Shown: positions 40,267 to 49,263 of the stretch, piece after piece | Position numbering within the stretch: the first letter of the stretch is position 1 | How the letters are laid out: each line of letters begins with the position of its first letter | Origin: CAYWKU01 sp964459325 | GTDB taxonomy: Bacteria; RBG-13-61-14; CAYWKU01 | Assembly: GCA_964459325.1 (NCBI GenBank) | Contig: CAYWKU010000023.1 | Location: forward strand, 1 to 53,419 | DNA length: 53,419 bases | Direction: 5' to 3' | Program-made: the position numbers and the translations under genes | Notes under the pieces: generated by a model | Seen by the model: only the letters and a program-made list of their open reading frames with translations | What the model was told of the DNA's origin: nothing | The model's database searches: none

Positions 40267-40799
40267 CCGCGCAGAAACGCAAAACGGGAAAATCACCGAA
40301 GTCGGATATCGAAAAATTCCGCAAACGGGCGATCGAGCTGGGCGCAAAAAAAGCGAAAATCATCCGCGCGGATTCCATAATCACCGCTCCGTGGGTCAGG
40401 TTGAAATGCCGGTACGGCTGCCCCATGTACGGAGAGAAACTGACCTGCCCGCCTTATTCCCCCGACCCTGAAACCACTCGAGCGATGCTGGACGATTTCG
40501 ATACCGCCGTTCTTATCCGGGGCGAGCTCACGGGGCTTACGCAACTGGTCTCCGACCTGGAACGGGAAGTTTTCCTGGCGGGGTATCATAAAGCATTCTC
40601 GATGGGCAACGGCCCATGCTCGATATGCGAAACCTGCCCTGTTGACGAGGGTTGCAGGTATCCTTACGACGCCAGGCCTTCCATGGAAGCCTGCGGCATA
40701 GACGTCTATCGTACCGTTCGCAACAACGGATGGAAAATAGAGGTGGTTAAGGATTACGGCGACGAGGGCAGGTACTTCGGAGTGGTGCTGGTGGAGTAA
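40263..40799 (+). CDS. DUF2284 cysteine-rich metal-binding protein
   Basis: 178 residues with ten cysteines, including LKCRYGCPMYGEKLTCPPYSP and GNGPCSICETCPVDEGCRYP, the pattern of DUF2284 proteins, which are predicted metal (Fe-S or zinc) binders found mostly in anaerobes. SYxPxxETTR and NNGWKIEVV are further family blocks. No catalytic residues are known. It is translationally coupled to the upstream SDR gene, so the pair may act together in a redox step. It converges on the following gene with a 25-bp gap. Confidence 0.88.
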   Translation: MTAQKRKTGKSPKSDIEKFRKRAIELGAKKAKIIRADSIITAPWVRLKCRYGCPMYGEKLTCPPYSPDPETTRAMLDDFDTAVLIRGELTGLTQLVSDLEREVFLAGYHKAFSMGNGPCSICETCPVDEGCRYPYDARPSMEACGIDVYRTVRNNGWKIEVVKDYGDEGRYFGVVLVE

Positions 40800-40824
40800 A
40801 TATTCCCTCCCATCGGGTTGCCGG

Positions 40825-43263
40825 TCAGGTTGGGGATGATTTAAGACTCTTTGAGCCTTTTGTTATTCCGACATACCCGATTATGTAAACGGCAACTGCG
40901 GTGAGCATGGCTATCCTGAACCCGAAGCTCATGGACAATATCACCGTGGCCAGAGAGCTTATTACGGAAAAACAGGCGTTTATACCCCAGTACCACGGAA
41001 TCAGGCCCGGATTTTTGTCTCCCATGTAACTTATCCCCAGCGGGAACGGCATACCCATCACGAAGCCCAGCGGAAAGATGGCCGCCGCGCTTATCGCAAA
41101 CCTCGCCCCGGAAGGCAAACCCATCAGGTGCGGGAACAGGGTCTCGGTGACGTAAAGCTCGACGGGAATCAACACCACTATGGCCGCCACCGCCGCGCCG
41201 ATAGCTTTTAACGGAGCGCCTCTCCACCGCCGGGATGTCGCGCTGCCCAGGCCCGATGAAACCAGCAGGGCGAACAGAACCACCGTCAGCGACCTCAGGG
41301 GATAGCCGAGAAACACCATGAGTTTCTGCATCAACACTATTTCCACCGTCATGAAAGCGGCGCCGAGAGCGGCGAAATATATAAGGAAACCCGCCGAGTC
41401 TCCTCCCGGTGAACGGGAAGTGTTCTTCCGCACTTTCCACAACGGCCACACGATGAAAATTACCGAGAGCAGCGCGGCCTGAAACAGGCTCACCAGCAGT
41501 ATCAGGTGGCCCAGCGGGAACCTGTGTTCAATGTTGCCCTTGCCTCCGCCGAAATCCCACAATTTCGGGTCTAAAAGCTGCGACCATCTGAAATACTGGA
41601 AGAAGAACGGTTTATCGTCGGTGGAGGGGGTTATGTTATAGTAATATTTTTCTCTGTACCGCTTGCGAACCTCTTGTGTGGACTTCGCGTAATAATCAAA
41701 CGGATTATTCTTTTCGCCATATGGGTTATATATGACCCTGAATCCTTCATTGCGGCAAAAGCTCTCCAACCGGTCGGCTTCAACCCGGGAGAAGCCGTTC
41801 TTTTTAAGCAGCATTATCCCTGTGTTCAGGGCGCTCGGGGTGGTGGTGGAGAACATAAAAAAGTGCTTCCGGGCCGGTCTCATCCCCTTCCTGGAAAGCG
41901 CTTCTATGGCAATGGCAAGAAGTCGAAGGGACTCCCGCGGGGGCGAGAAAACGTTGCGAGAACACACCAGCACACCATCCCGCTTCAGATGCTCCAGAAC
42001 GTCCTCGAACGAGTCCACCGTATACAGGTGATTTTCCGAGAGGCTGTATGCGCCGGATGACAGGGCGGCGAAGGTGTCCACCAGGGTCATTTCTATCACG
42101 TCGAACTTTTCGGGGCTGCGAGCCATGTAGCTGCGGCCCTCGGCGTTGACCAGCTTTACGTCCGGGCGGTTATATAGATTGTGTATGTACTCCGGGTAAA
42201 CCTCCGTTACCACATTGCATATCAACGGATTTATCTCCACCGCCGTGACGTGGGCCGCGCCTTCGTTGAGCGCCACCATTACCCCCGAACCGCCGCCGGG
42301 GCCTATAATCAGGGTTTCGGGATTTCGTTTTCCCATGTATGCCGCGGCCAGGGCATGGTGGGGGAGAAAGGAAAGCTTATCAAAGTCGCCATCGAATTTG
42401 TACATCGGGGTGGGAGCCTGCAAGTCCTGGAGAATAACCCTCATCCTGTACAACTTATTCAAATGCTCCCGCCCCATCATTATTATCAACGGCGGGTTCG
42501 TTATCTCTGGGGTTACATCCACCCGCGTAAGCGCTCCCCATCTGGTGTAATCATATTCATCCGGCACTTCGCTGGAACGGGAGCTTAACTTCAAAAACAC
42601 CTGCCCCTTGCCGGTTTTGATTACACCGGGCTGATAGACCGCAAAGAAAACCGTTAATACAACCGCTCCGGCCAATACCAGCCATCTCAAACTCCTGAAT
42701 ATCTTTCCCGATGTCGTAGCCAGCAGCATCGAGCCGGCGGCGGCCAGCGCCGAAGTGAGGGCCAGCGTTCCGGGGCCGCCGAGACCTCTTATGGCAAACA
42801 CCACCGCCAGACATGCCAGCCCGGCGCCCAGAAGGTCTGAAAAGTACAGCCGGTTGATTTCGTGCCGGTATTGCTTCAGCGCCATGCTGATTACCATCCC
42901 GGCGAAGAAAAAGGGCACGAAAAGCAGCAAATAATACAGAACTATGGAGATAAGTTGTGCGGGATGGCTGAGCACAAACGGAAACGCCTGAAACGGTATC
43001 CTCCCCGCTATCAGCGGCGTGACCGTGACGGTTACCGCAAACAACAGGGCGCACTTTCCGAGCGGAAGCTGCGCATCCTTATCGCTAAACCTCCTGGATG
43101 CGGCGACGTAAGCCCCCGCTGCTCCGTAGCCCAACAGAGCTACGCTGATTATCAGGTAGGAAAAGTGATAATAAAGCTTTACGGATATAATGCGGGTAAG
43201 TGTTACTTCCGCCGACAGCGTTGCCAGCGAGATTAAAAAGATGCCCGCGTAAATGCGCTTCAT
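40825..43263 (-). CDS. Polytopic membrane protein with spermidine-synthase-like domain
   Basis: 812 residues from ATG 43263, which has GGAGG 8 nt upstream; a longer frame adds 15 residues without a ribosome-binding site. Residues 1-220 hold about seven membrane helices (YAGIFLISLATLSAEVTLTRI, LIISVALLGYGAAGAYVAA). A central soluble methyltransferase-fold domain (about 250-520) contains LIIGPGGGSGVMVAL and an EINP acidic pair, then YNLYNRPDVKLVNAEGRSYM and a DVIEMTLVDTF segment, as in polyamine aminopropyltransferases. A further six helices follow (640-810). Such fused proteins are common in Deltaproteobacteria-like genomes, and their reaction is not established. Confidence 0.85.
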   Translation of the reverse strand: MKRIYAGIFLISLATLSAEVTLTRIISVKLYYHFSYLIISVALLGYGAAGAYVAASRRFSDKDAQLPLGKCALLFAVTVTVTPLIAGRIPFQAFPFVLSHPAQLISIVLYYLLLFVPFFFAGMVISMALKQYRHEINRLYFSDLLGAGLACLAVVFAIRGLGGPGTLALTSALAAAGSMLLATTSGKIFRSLRWLVLAGAVVLTVFFAVYQPGVIKTGKGQVFLKLSSRSSEVPDEYDYTRWGALTRVDVTPEITNPPLIIMMGREHLNKLYRMRVILQDLQAPTPMYKFDGDFDKLSFLPHHALAAAYMGKRNPETLIIGPGGGSGVMVALNEGAAHVTAVEINPLICNVVTEVYPEYIHNLYNRPDVKLVNAEGRSYMARSPEKFDVIEMTLVDTFAALSSGAYSLSENHLYTVDSFEDVLEHLKRDGVLVCSRNVFSPPRESLRLLAIAIEALSRKGMRPARKHFFMFSTTTPSALNTGIMLLKKNGFSRVEADRLESFCRNEGFRVIYNPYGEKNNPFDYYAKSTQEVRKRYREKYYYNITPSTDDKPFFFQYFRWSQLLDPKLWDFGGGKGNIEHRFPLGHLILLVSLFQAALLSVIFIVWPLWKVRKNTSRSPGGDSAGFLIYFAALGAAFMTVEIVLMQKLMVFLGYPLRSLTVVLFALLVSSGLGSATSRRWRGAPLKAIGAAVAAIVVLIPVELYVTETLFPHLMGLPSGARFAISAAAIFPLGFVMGMPFPLGISYMGDKNPGLIPWYWGINACFSVISSLATVILSMSFGFRIAMLTAVAVYIIGYVGITKGSKSLKSSPT

Positions 43264-43348
43264 TCGGTCAACCTCCGAGGGAGTTAAGGTACTCAAAACC
43301 GACGGCACGGCGCAAATGGAGGCTTAAGCGGGATAATGACATAACCGG

Positions 43349-44437
43349 TTATCGGCTGGTTATTTCAACCAACCACTGTTCAAGACCGGCCATTTGTTTT
43401 CTGAAGTCGAATCGCCGCTCGGCGTCTTCCCGCGCCGCTTTTCCCATTTCACGGCGCAAGTCGACATCCGATATAAGTCCGCAGATTGCCTCCATGAGCG
43501 AGCCTTCGTCGCGCGGGGATACCAGCAGGCCGGTTTTTCCGTGAATTACGCCTTCGGGTATGCCGGCGATTTCGGAGCCGATAACGGGCTTGCCGCACGC
43601 CATGGCCTCCACGATTGAGTTGGGAAAACCCTCGGTGCTTACCGAAGGATGCGCCACGATGTCGAAGGAGCGCAGAATATCGGGGGCGTCTGTCCGGAAT
43701 CCCGGAAAGGCCAGCGCATCGTCCGCTCCCAACTCGGAAGCAAGTGCTTTGAGCTCCCCCTCGACCCGGCCCGTTCCCACCAGCGCGAAGCGGGCATGGG
43801 GATGGCGCTCCCTCACACCCTGCACCGTCCTTATCAGGTAATCAAGACCCTTTATCGACGAAAGCCGGGAAAGGTTGCCCACAAGGACTTCGTCTTCCGT
43901 AAGGCCCAATTCGTCCCGGAAATCTCTGCTGCCTTCCGGCTTGAATTCACTCAAGTCAACCCCGGTATAGATTACCCTCATCGAGTCCGGCTCCAGCCAT
44001 CCCAGCCGGGCGAGTTCGTTCTTCACCGCTTCGGACACGCACAGCGTGTGAGTTGCCAGGTTCCGGTACATCCACCTGTAACGGCTATTGCTTTTGACTC
44101 CGGTAATCCCCTTGCGGCGCACCCTTACCTTCACTCCGGCAATCGACCCCGCCGGACCTCCGAGTCTCAAATCCCTCTCCGAATTGAGTATCAGAGCGTC
44201 GGGGCGAAGTTTACGGAAAGATTTGGTCAGGGAAAGCAGCGTTCCCGGGTCCAGGTCGGAGCGAAAGGGCAGAAGTTTTACGTCAAGCCCTGCCTCTCTC
44301 GCGGGGCCGGCCACTTCTTCGGTTCTTGCGAAAAAGCAAATTTCATGTCCCCGGCCCGCCAGATATGATGCGGCTTGCACGTGCCATTTTTCCGCACCTC
44401 CCCAGAAGGGGTTCGAGTTTACGAAACAAACCTTCAC
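43349..44437 (-). CDS. Glycosyltransferase family 4
   Basis: 362 residues. KVCFVNSNPFWGGAEKWHVQA is the GT4 acceptor-side start. VGNLSRLSSIKGLDYLI and HPHARFALVGTG lead into the donor-binding STEGFPNSIVEAMACGKPV with the E-x7-E motif, and VIGSEIAGIPEGV. It is a retaining nucleotide-sugar transferase, probably acting on lipid A-core or O-antigen at the inner face of the membrane. It is the last gene of the three-gene glycosyltransferase operon, overlapping its neighbour by 4 bp. Confidence 0.92.
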   Translation of the reverse strand: MKVCFVNSNPFWGGAEKWHVQAASYLAGRGHEICFFARTEEVAGPAREAGLDVKLLPFRSDLDPGTLLSLTKSFRKLRPDALILNSERDLRLGGPAGSIAGVKVRVRRKGITGVKSNSRYRWMYRNLATHTLCVSEAVKNELARLGWLEPDSMRVIYTGVDLSEFKPEGSRDFRDELGLTEDEVLVGNLSRLSSIKGLDYLIRTVQGVRERHPHARFALVGTGRVEGELKALASELGADDALAFPGFRTDAPDILRSFDIVAHPSVSTEGFPNSIVEAMACGKPVIGSEIAGIPEGVIHGKTGLLVSPRDEGSLMEAICGLISDVDLRREMGKAAREDAERRFDFRKQMAGLEQWLVEITSR

Positions 44438-45438
44438 TTTGTGTAACTTTCGGGGCGGTTTATTTTCGATATGAGCTCCCCCACGTACTCCATCATCTTA
44501 TCCGTATCGGGGTGACGGCCATCCGGGTCAGGCTCCGCTGTTACACAAATGCCGGTGATGGGAGACCAGCGAGCCATGTTTTCCTCGCGGTTGGACAGGG
44601 GATTATAATATATGACCTCTGGAGTACCCACGGCGTTGGCCAGGTGAGAGGGCGCGCTGTCCGAACCGATAAAAAAACGACACAACGATATCAGGTGAGC
44701 CATTGCCCGTATGTTCAGGTCTTCGCATATAGGAAACCTTTCCCCTGCGAAAGCGCGGATTTCATCAAATCGCTCCCGGTCCGGTGGCCCCCCCACAAAT
44801 ACCGGCTGAGCGGAATAGGTTTTTTCCAACCTGTTCCCCAATCCCACATAATTCTCAGTCGGCCACAGGAATTCTTTGTGAGTCACCCCGCCCGGATGAA
44901 TGGCAACCAGACACGGGTGGTCTGAAAGTCCCTTTTCGCTCAGGAATCGCTCGGCCTCTTCCCTGTCGGCTTCCGAGGGCCATATTTCCATCTCGTAGCC
45001 GCAAGGCTCGATTCCTAAAGCCGCGACGAGGTCGAGGTTGGTCATGATTACGTGCCGAAACGGCTCCCATTTTACGGGCTTGTTGATTGCGTGTCCGTAA
45101 CCCCAGAACCCGACCCTTACTTTTGCCCCCGCCAGTCGGGCGAGAAGGCTCATCCGCAGAAAACGCTTGCTCAATATCGCGTGGGTGAACTTCCTTTTCC
45201 TCAACTCGGCGAGCATCCTGAGCCACCCCTTTGCCCCGGCATTTTTTCCCCTCTTTTCGTAGATGAGAAACTCCTCGACGTACGGGCATCCCGCCAGCGC
45301 CCGGGCCGACGGGCGTTCGGTAACCAGTGTGACCTTCGCCTCCGGCCAGGCCCTTTTCAGCGCCCTCAATGCGGGCACCGCCGCGAGAGCGTTGCCGATG
45401 GGGCCGGTCCTTGCGAACATCACCCGCCGTTCGCTCAT
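44434..45438 (-). CDS. Glycosyltransferase family 9 (heptosyltransferase-like)
   Basis: 334 residues. RTGPIGNALAAVPALRALKRAWP is the ADP-heptose transferase N-terminus. The HPGG-type donor loop is IHPGGVTHKEF, and FIGSDSAPSHLANAVGTPEV is the conserved D-S-x-P-x-H motif near residue 265. It should add heptose or a related sugar to the LPS inner core. It overlaps both neighbours by 4 bp. It differs from the next GT9 in specificity, which cannot be read here. Confidence 0.92.
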   Translation of the reverse strand: MSERRVMFARTGPIGNALAAVPALRALKRAWPEAKVTLVTERPSARALAGCPYVEEFLIYEKRGKNAGAKGWLRMLAELRKRKFTHAILSKRFLRMSLLARLAGAKVRVGFWGYGHAINKPVKWEPFRHVIMTNLDLVAALGIEPCGYEMEIWPSEADREEAERFLSEKGLSDHPCLVAIHPGGVTHKEFLWPTENYVGLGNRLEKTYSAQPVFVGGPPDRERFDEIRAFAGERFPICEDLNIRAMAHLISLCRFFIGSDSAPSHLANAVGTPEVIYYNPLSNREENMARWSPITGICVTAEPDPDGRHPDTDKMMEYVGELISKINRPESYTK

Positions 45439-46502
45439 GCTTTCTCCTTCGACATTTTCAAAAAATTTTTTTGGGATTTTTTTGAAAGACTAATAAAAGC
45501 CTCAAGTACCTTTTCGGCTTCCAGGTTCTTCAGGCAGGGGATGTCCCCGTATTTACATTCGTTGCTGTTGCACGGCCGGCACTCCAGCCCCAGCGACACG
45601 GTTTCGTGGATTGATTCGGGCAGGGTCCAGTTTTTCGGGTCGGTGGAGCCGGTAATCACCAGCGAAGGCACTCCGGTCGCGGCAGCCAGATGGCGCGGTG
45701 AACTGTCGGCGCCCACCAGCGCGGCGGCGTTTTCGATTATCGCAGCAATCTCTTCTAAGGAAGTGGAAGGGGTTTTCAGGTGGCTATGCAAACACCCTTG
45801 CAATATGGAGTCCACGTACTCCTCCTCCCCCGGCCCCCACAGAAAGACGCATTTTGCACCCGTCGCCCGGGTTATCATGTCCGCTAGCTCCCCGAACCGC
45901 TCCCACCGGCGGGTCGGCCTGCGGTGAGTGGAGTCAATAACGACATATTCGCCAGGTCCGATGCCGACTTGCTCCAACCACTTATGCGCCCACACGCGCG
46001 CTTTCGGGGAAACCATGTAAACCGGCCTTAAGCGCTCCACGCTTTCCGGGCTTTCAATCGGCTGTTCGATATTTAACGCCGCGAGCAAACTCAGTTTGTG
46101 GGATGCGGAGTAATCGCCGTGGGTCTGCAGGGTTCTCTTGTATAAGAAGCTGCGCTTGCCGCCGGAGTATGAAATCGTCAAAGGCGCCCCCGAAAAAAAA
46201 CTGATAACGGCGCTTCGCGGGTTGGCGAGGAAGTCTATAACCGCGTCGTAGCGGCGCGAGCGGACTAAAGTAAGAAGGCGCAATGTTCCGGCAATTCCCC
46301 GGTCGGGATGCCGGAGTATAATCTCGGACAGGTGAGGATTCCCCGCAAGTGCCTTTGCCGGGCCGGGCTCCGCAAGGAAGTCTATCCGGGCGTTCGGAAA
46401 ATTTTCCCGGAGAGCCTTGATGGCCGGGGTGCACATCAGAACGTCGCCTATCTGGCGTAGTTGTATCAATAATATTCTCTGCAACTTCAGGGGCTTTGAC
46501 AT
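45435..46502 (-). CDS. Glycosyltransferase family 9 (heptosyltransferase-like)
   Basis: 355 residues, first gene of the operon. ILLIQLRQIGDVLMCTPAIKALRENFP is the family N-terminus, and VGADSSPRHLAAATGVPSLVI the donor motif. Four cysteines cluster near the C-terminus (LECRPCNSNECKYGDIPCL), as in many WaaF/RfaF-like proteins. No Shine-Dalgarno sequence precedes the ATG; a weak -35/-10 (TTGGCG, 17 nt, TACCTT) ends 10 nt upstream. It is the first gene of three overlapping LPS-core genes and lies 130 bp from the broken tRNA-Arg. Confidence 0.92.
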   Translation of the reverse strand: MSKPLKLQRILLIQLRQIGDVLMCTPAIKALRENFPNARIDFLAEPGPAKALAGNPHLSEIILRHPDRGIAGTLRLLTLVRSRRYDAVIDFLANPRSAVISFFSGAPLTISYSGGKRSFLYKRTLQTHGDYSASHKLSLLAALNIEQPIESPESVERLRPVYMVSPKARVWAHKWLEQVGIGPGEYVVIDSTHRRPTRRWERFGELADMITRATGAKCVFLWGPGEEEYVDSILQGCLHSHLKTPSTSLEEIAAIIENAAALVGADSSPRHLAAATGVPSLVITGSTDPKNWTLPESIHETVSLGLECRPCNSNECKYGDIPCLKNLEAEKVLEAFISLSKKSQKNFLKMSKEKA

Positions 46503-46570
46503 TATCGAATTAAGGTAGCCAAGGCTTAATTCGGCGCCAAGTAGAGGCCGGTCTCATGACGCAATTGCGA

Positions 46571-46599
46571 TTGACTCATAAGAAAGCGGAGATTAACAT
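46571..46599 (+). promoter_or_regulatory. Promoter of the tRNA-Arg gene
   Basis: TTGACT, 17-nt spacer, TAACAT, 34 nt before the first tRNA base. Confidence 0.6.
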
Positions 46600-46633
46600 A
46601 ATCCGGCGAAAAGGGGATAAGAGAGTATAACTA

Positions 46634-46671
46634 GCGCCTGTAGCTCAGGGGATAGAGCAACGGACTTCTAA
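46634..46671 (+). pseudogene. 5' half of a tRNA-Arg (UCU) gene, broken after the anticodon loop
   Basis: GCGCCTG, TA, D-arm GCTC...GAGC, stem ACGGA and loop CTTCTAA (anticodon TCT) occupy positions 1-38 of a normal tRNA. From 46672 the sequence no longer continues with the expected TCCGT stem, T-arm or acceptor complement CAGGCGC. A GGTTCGAATCC T-arm is absent to the right of this site. Anticodon-loop breakpoints are favoured integrase crossover sites. Confidence 0.85.
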
Positions 46672-47493
46672 AGCGATACGAGCCATTTTCCGCCAAATCC
46701 AAAAAACCAATCAAATCCGCTAACTTACTGAATTTATTGAAGAAAAAGGGTCGGCTGCCGCCTTCCACACAACCCACAAAAACCCAAAATTTCCACCAAT
46801 TTCACAAAATCCTGGCACATTTCTGGCACATTTCAAAAACCCGCAAAGCCGGAATGCAAGGGCACTTCAGACCACCAAAAAGGCCGGAGAAAAAAATTGT
46901 TGGCACACGCAACCGCCGCTCAGCCCCTAAAATCAGGAAAGGGAAGCGGACTAAGGGCGAGAAGGTGGGTGTGCAGGCGTTTTTCATAAAAGACACTAAA
47001 CCCTGAAATTCACTCCCCGATTTCCGGTACAAATCGGAAGATGGAGAAGCGGCATTTCCTGAGAATCATCTAAGACGGAATCAATTAGAGCCACCTTTTT
47101 TGAAACGAATTTCTAACGCATACCTTAAAAATGTCCTAAATGCCTATGGGGACATTCCAATTTATCTTTAACTTATCACCGAAAACGCTTTATATCCGAA
47201 TGTTCATTAATTTATTATCAAGCGTATGAGGTATCACCACCAATCGCCACAAAAAGTAGTAACTCTTTGCTTTCAGATTTTTTGTTAATTCACCGACACC
47301 GATAAATTCTCCTAATTAATGAGGCTTCGAAAAATGAATTCCATGCTTTCTTGTAAAAATCCTTAAGTTTCAATATATTATCCTGTCCAGAAAACGAAGC
47401 GGGCAAGTTTTTTCAGCCCTTTGACATCTGATTTTTTAGTTGTATTGTCAGAGTATTTGTGCTATTCTTTTGGATAAGAACAGTTAATAAAAA
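46672..47493. other. Non-coding island boundary
   Basis: No convincing gene. Left part (to about 47.03 kb) has repeated CTGGCACATTTCTGGCAC and looks like downstream host or element DNA; the right part (47.04-47.49 kb) is distinctly AT-rich. A short ORF at 46737-47006 has no recognisable features. No integrase or direct repeat of the tRNA end is visible inside the window. Confidence 0.7.
47421..47448 (+). promoter_or_regulatory. Promoter candidate for the HTH gene
   Basis: TTGACA, 16-nt spacer, TATTGT, 46 nt before the ATG at 47494. Confidence 0.6.
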
Positions 47494-47919
47494 ATGGCAA
47501 CATCCAAAAAAACTGTAGATCGCAAGTTGATTGCAAAGGCGGAAGAGGAATTTAAAAAACTCAAGGATCATAACGTGTATATTCGACTGATTGCCATAAT
47601 TCAGACTGGAAATCGGCCAGTCAATGAAGTGGCAAGGGATTTTAAAGTATCTTCACGTAGTATCTTCCGTTGGATTAAAAGATTTAAAAAGGAAGGGGTG
47701 GATGGCTTGCGCGACAAGCCCAAGGGCCACAATCCTTCTAAACTGACCGACAACCATAAACGCCAGATATTTCAGTGGTATAGAGATGGACAAAACGCTC
47801 GTGGAGACCCCATCAAATGGACGCTCGAAAACCTAAAGTGTGAAATACAAAGGGAATTCGGGATTTCGATAAGTATAATGCCCCTGTGGTCACATCTCAG
47901 GAAAATGGGCTTGAAATAA
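47494..47919 (+). CDS. Helix-turn-helix protein, IS630-type transposase N-terminus
   Basis: 141 residues. VNEVARDFKVSSRSIFRWIKRFKKEGVDGLRDKPKGHNPSKL is the first HTH and linker of IS630/Tc1-mariner transposases (motif parts: EVARDFKVSSRSIFRW, GVDGLRDKP), followed by a second winged-helix-like part (WTLENLKCEIQREFGI). The DDE catalytic domain is missing, and nothing like it lies downstream. The stop is natural. It is either the orfA of a split IS630 element whose orfB has been lost, or a stand-alone DNA-binding protein. Its place between the broken tRNA and the ketosynthase cluster suggests a mobile origin. Confidence 0.7.
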   Translation: MATSKKTVDRKLIAKAEEEFKKLKDHNVYIRLIAIIQTGNRPVNEVARDFKVSSRSIFRWIKRFKKEGVDGLRDKPKGHNPSKLTDNHKRQIFQWYRDGQNARGDPIKWTLENLKCEIQREFGISISIMPLWSHLRKMGLK

Positions 47920-48070
47920 AGTTTTTATCGCCTTTAGATAAAGCTAATTCTCTTTACAAGCAAGTATTATTTCGTTGCTTCTTCACGTGACTTTTCTCTT
48001 TATATCGATGGCTTACCATGATATGGCATGATAATCCCCTTGAGAAAGGAAATTTTAATGATTTAAGGGG

Positions 48071-48099
48071 TTGACAAACATGGCCTACTATGACACAAT
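48071..48099 (+). promoter_or_regulatory. Promoter candidate for the ketosynthase operon
   Basis: TTGACA, 17 nt, CACAAT; transcription start expected near 48106, about 50 nt before the first gene. The -10 box is only a moderate match. Confidence 0.5.
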
Positions 48100-48155
48100 T
48101 ACTAAAAATTATTGTTCGTTGCATTCAATCGGGTATTTTCCCGGAAGAGGAAAGC

Positions 48156-49226
48156 ATGGCCAAAAAATCGTATATTGAGAGCATAGGAGTATATCTGCCT
48201 TCAAATCACCTTTCTACAAAAGAAGTCATGGAGGGTTGCAGGAATAAACTTAAAATCGACCTTGAGGAAGTGACAGGAATAAAGAAGCGCCCCGTAGTAG
48301 GCAAAGATGAATATGCTATAGACCTCGCCATCAAGGCTATTGCTAAATGTTTCGAAACCTCCAGGCACTCCTCCGAAGACATAGAAATGATTATAAGCAC
48401 CAACATCTGCCGGTTGAACGGCCCCAATTATGAATTTTCATACGAACCTTCCACAGCGGCCAGGCTTGCGGCACATTTCGATATGAGGAAAGCCATTACT
48501 TTCGACATATCGAGTGCATGCGCTGGCATGTTCACGGGTATTCAAATAGTGGACTCCTTCATTAAAGCCGGGCTTATAAGAAAAGGACTTGTCGTCAGCG
48601 GCGAGTACATTTCTCATATCGCGGTAAATGCACAAAAGGAAATTAGTCAACCGATCGATCCCCAAATGGCAAGCCTGACTGTTGGTGATTCCGGTGCTGC
48701 TCTGTTACTCGAAGAAACAGATAAACACGATCTTGGCTTTCATCGCATCGAGCTGTTTACAATTGGTCGGCATTGCAAACTTTGTATTGGAACTAACACC
48801 AAAGAAAGCCACGGAGGGTATGTCATGTACACCGATTCTATAGAAGCTCATCGAGTTGCAATCAAGTATTCCTCAGAATTGACGGCTGCTATGATTAAGG
48901 ATACAAAGTGGGAGGATGGTAATAATTTTTACACAATACCTCATCAGACATCGACAAAAGCCATATCCGTTATACCTAGAGTTTTCAACAAAGTCCTGGG
49001 CAAGCATGTGCTTTCTGGAGACAGACTAATAATGAACCTGGAAAACAGGGGCAATACATCTTCAACCTCACATTTTGTGGCTCTTTGGGATTATATGAAA
49101 AACGGGACGTTAGAATCTGGTAAAGATATACTATTTATTATCCTCGCTTCCGGAATTACTGTGGGAGCTGCCGTATATACATTGGATGATTTGCCACGAA
49201 AAATAAGTCAGAAAAACCATAATTGA
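48156..49226 (+). CDS. KASIII-like ketosynthase, catalytic residues intact
   Basis: 356 residues from ATG 48156 (GGAAGAGGAAAG just upstream); a TTG/ATG further upstream at 48090 is weaker. Thiolase-fold condensing enzyme of the FabH/HMG-CoA-synthase/PqsC kind. Residues aligning with the FabH triad are all present: Cys122 in FDISSACAGM, His263 in IPHQTS and Asn300 in NRGNTSSTS. It can therefore load an acyl group and condense it. The usual FabH 'YGNTSAAS' region is preserved in type. It is the first of four ketosynthase-like genes on one strand and has a G+C content visibly lower than the left part of the window. Substrate and partner acyl carrier are unknown. Confidence 0.9.
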   Translation: MAKKSYIESIGVYLPSNHLSTKEVMEGCRNKLKIDLEEVTGIKKRPVVGKDEYAIDLAIKAIAKCFETSRHSSEDIEMIISTNICRLNGPNYEFSYEPSTAARLAAHFDMRKAITFDISSACAGMFTGIQIVDSFIKAGLIRKGLVVSGEYISHIAVNAQKEISQPIDPQMASLTVGDSGAALLLEETDKHDLGFHRIELFTIGRHCKLCIGTNTKESHGGYVMYTDSIEAHRVAIKYSSELTAAMIKDTKWEDGNNFYTIPHQTSTKAISVIPRVFNKVLGKHVLSGDRLIMNLENRGNTSSTSHFVALWDYMKNGTLESGKDILFIILASGITVGAAVYTLDDLPRKISQKNHN

Positions 49227-49263
49227 GTCGTCACTTCTATTTGTGCTTGGAAAGGACCGAAGT

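Noticed and set aside
46737..47006. 89-codon ORF at the island boundary
   Set aside because: Lys/Arg/Pro-rich composition, no ribosome-binding site, no recognisable domain; kept as non-coding.
46634..47040. Group I intron in tRNA-Arg(UCU)
   Set aside because: No 3' exon (stem, T-arm or CAGGCGC acceptor) follows within the window, and no intron core motif was visible.
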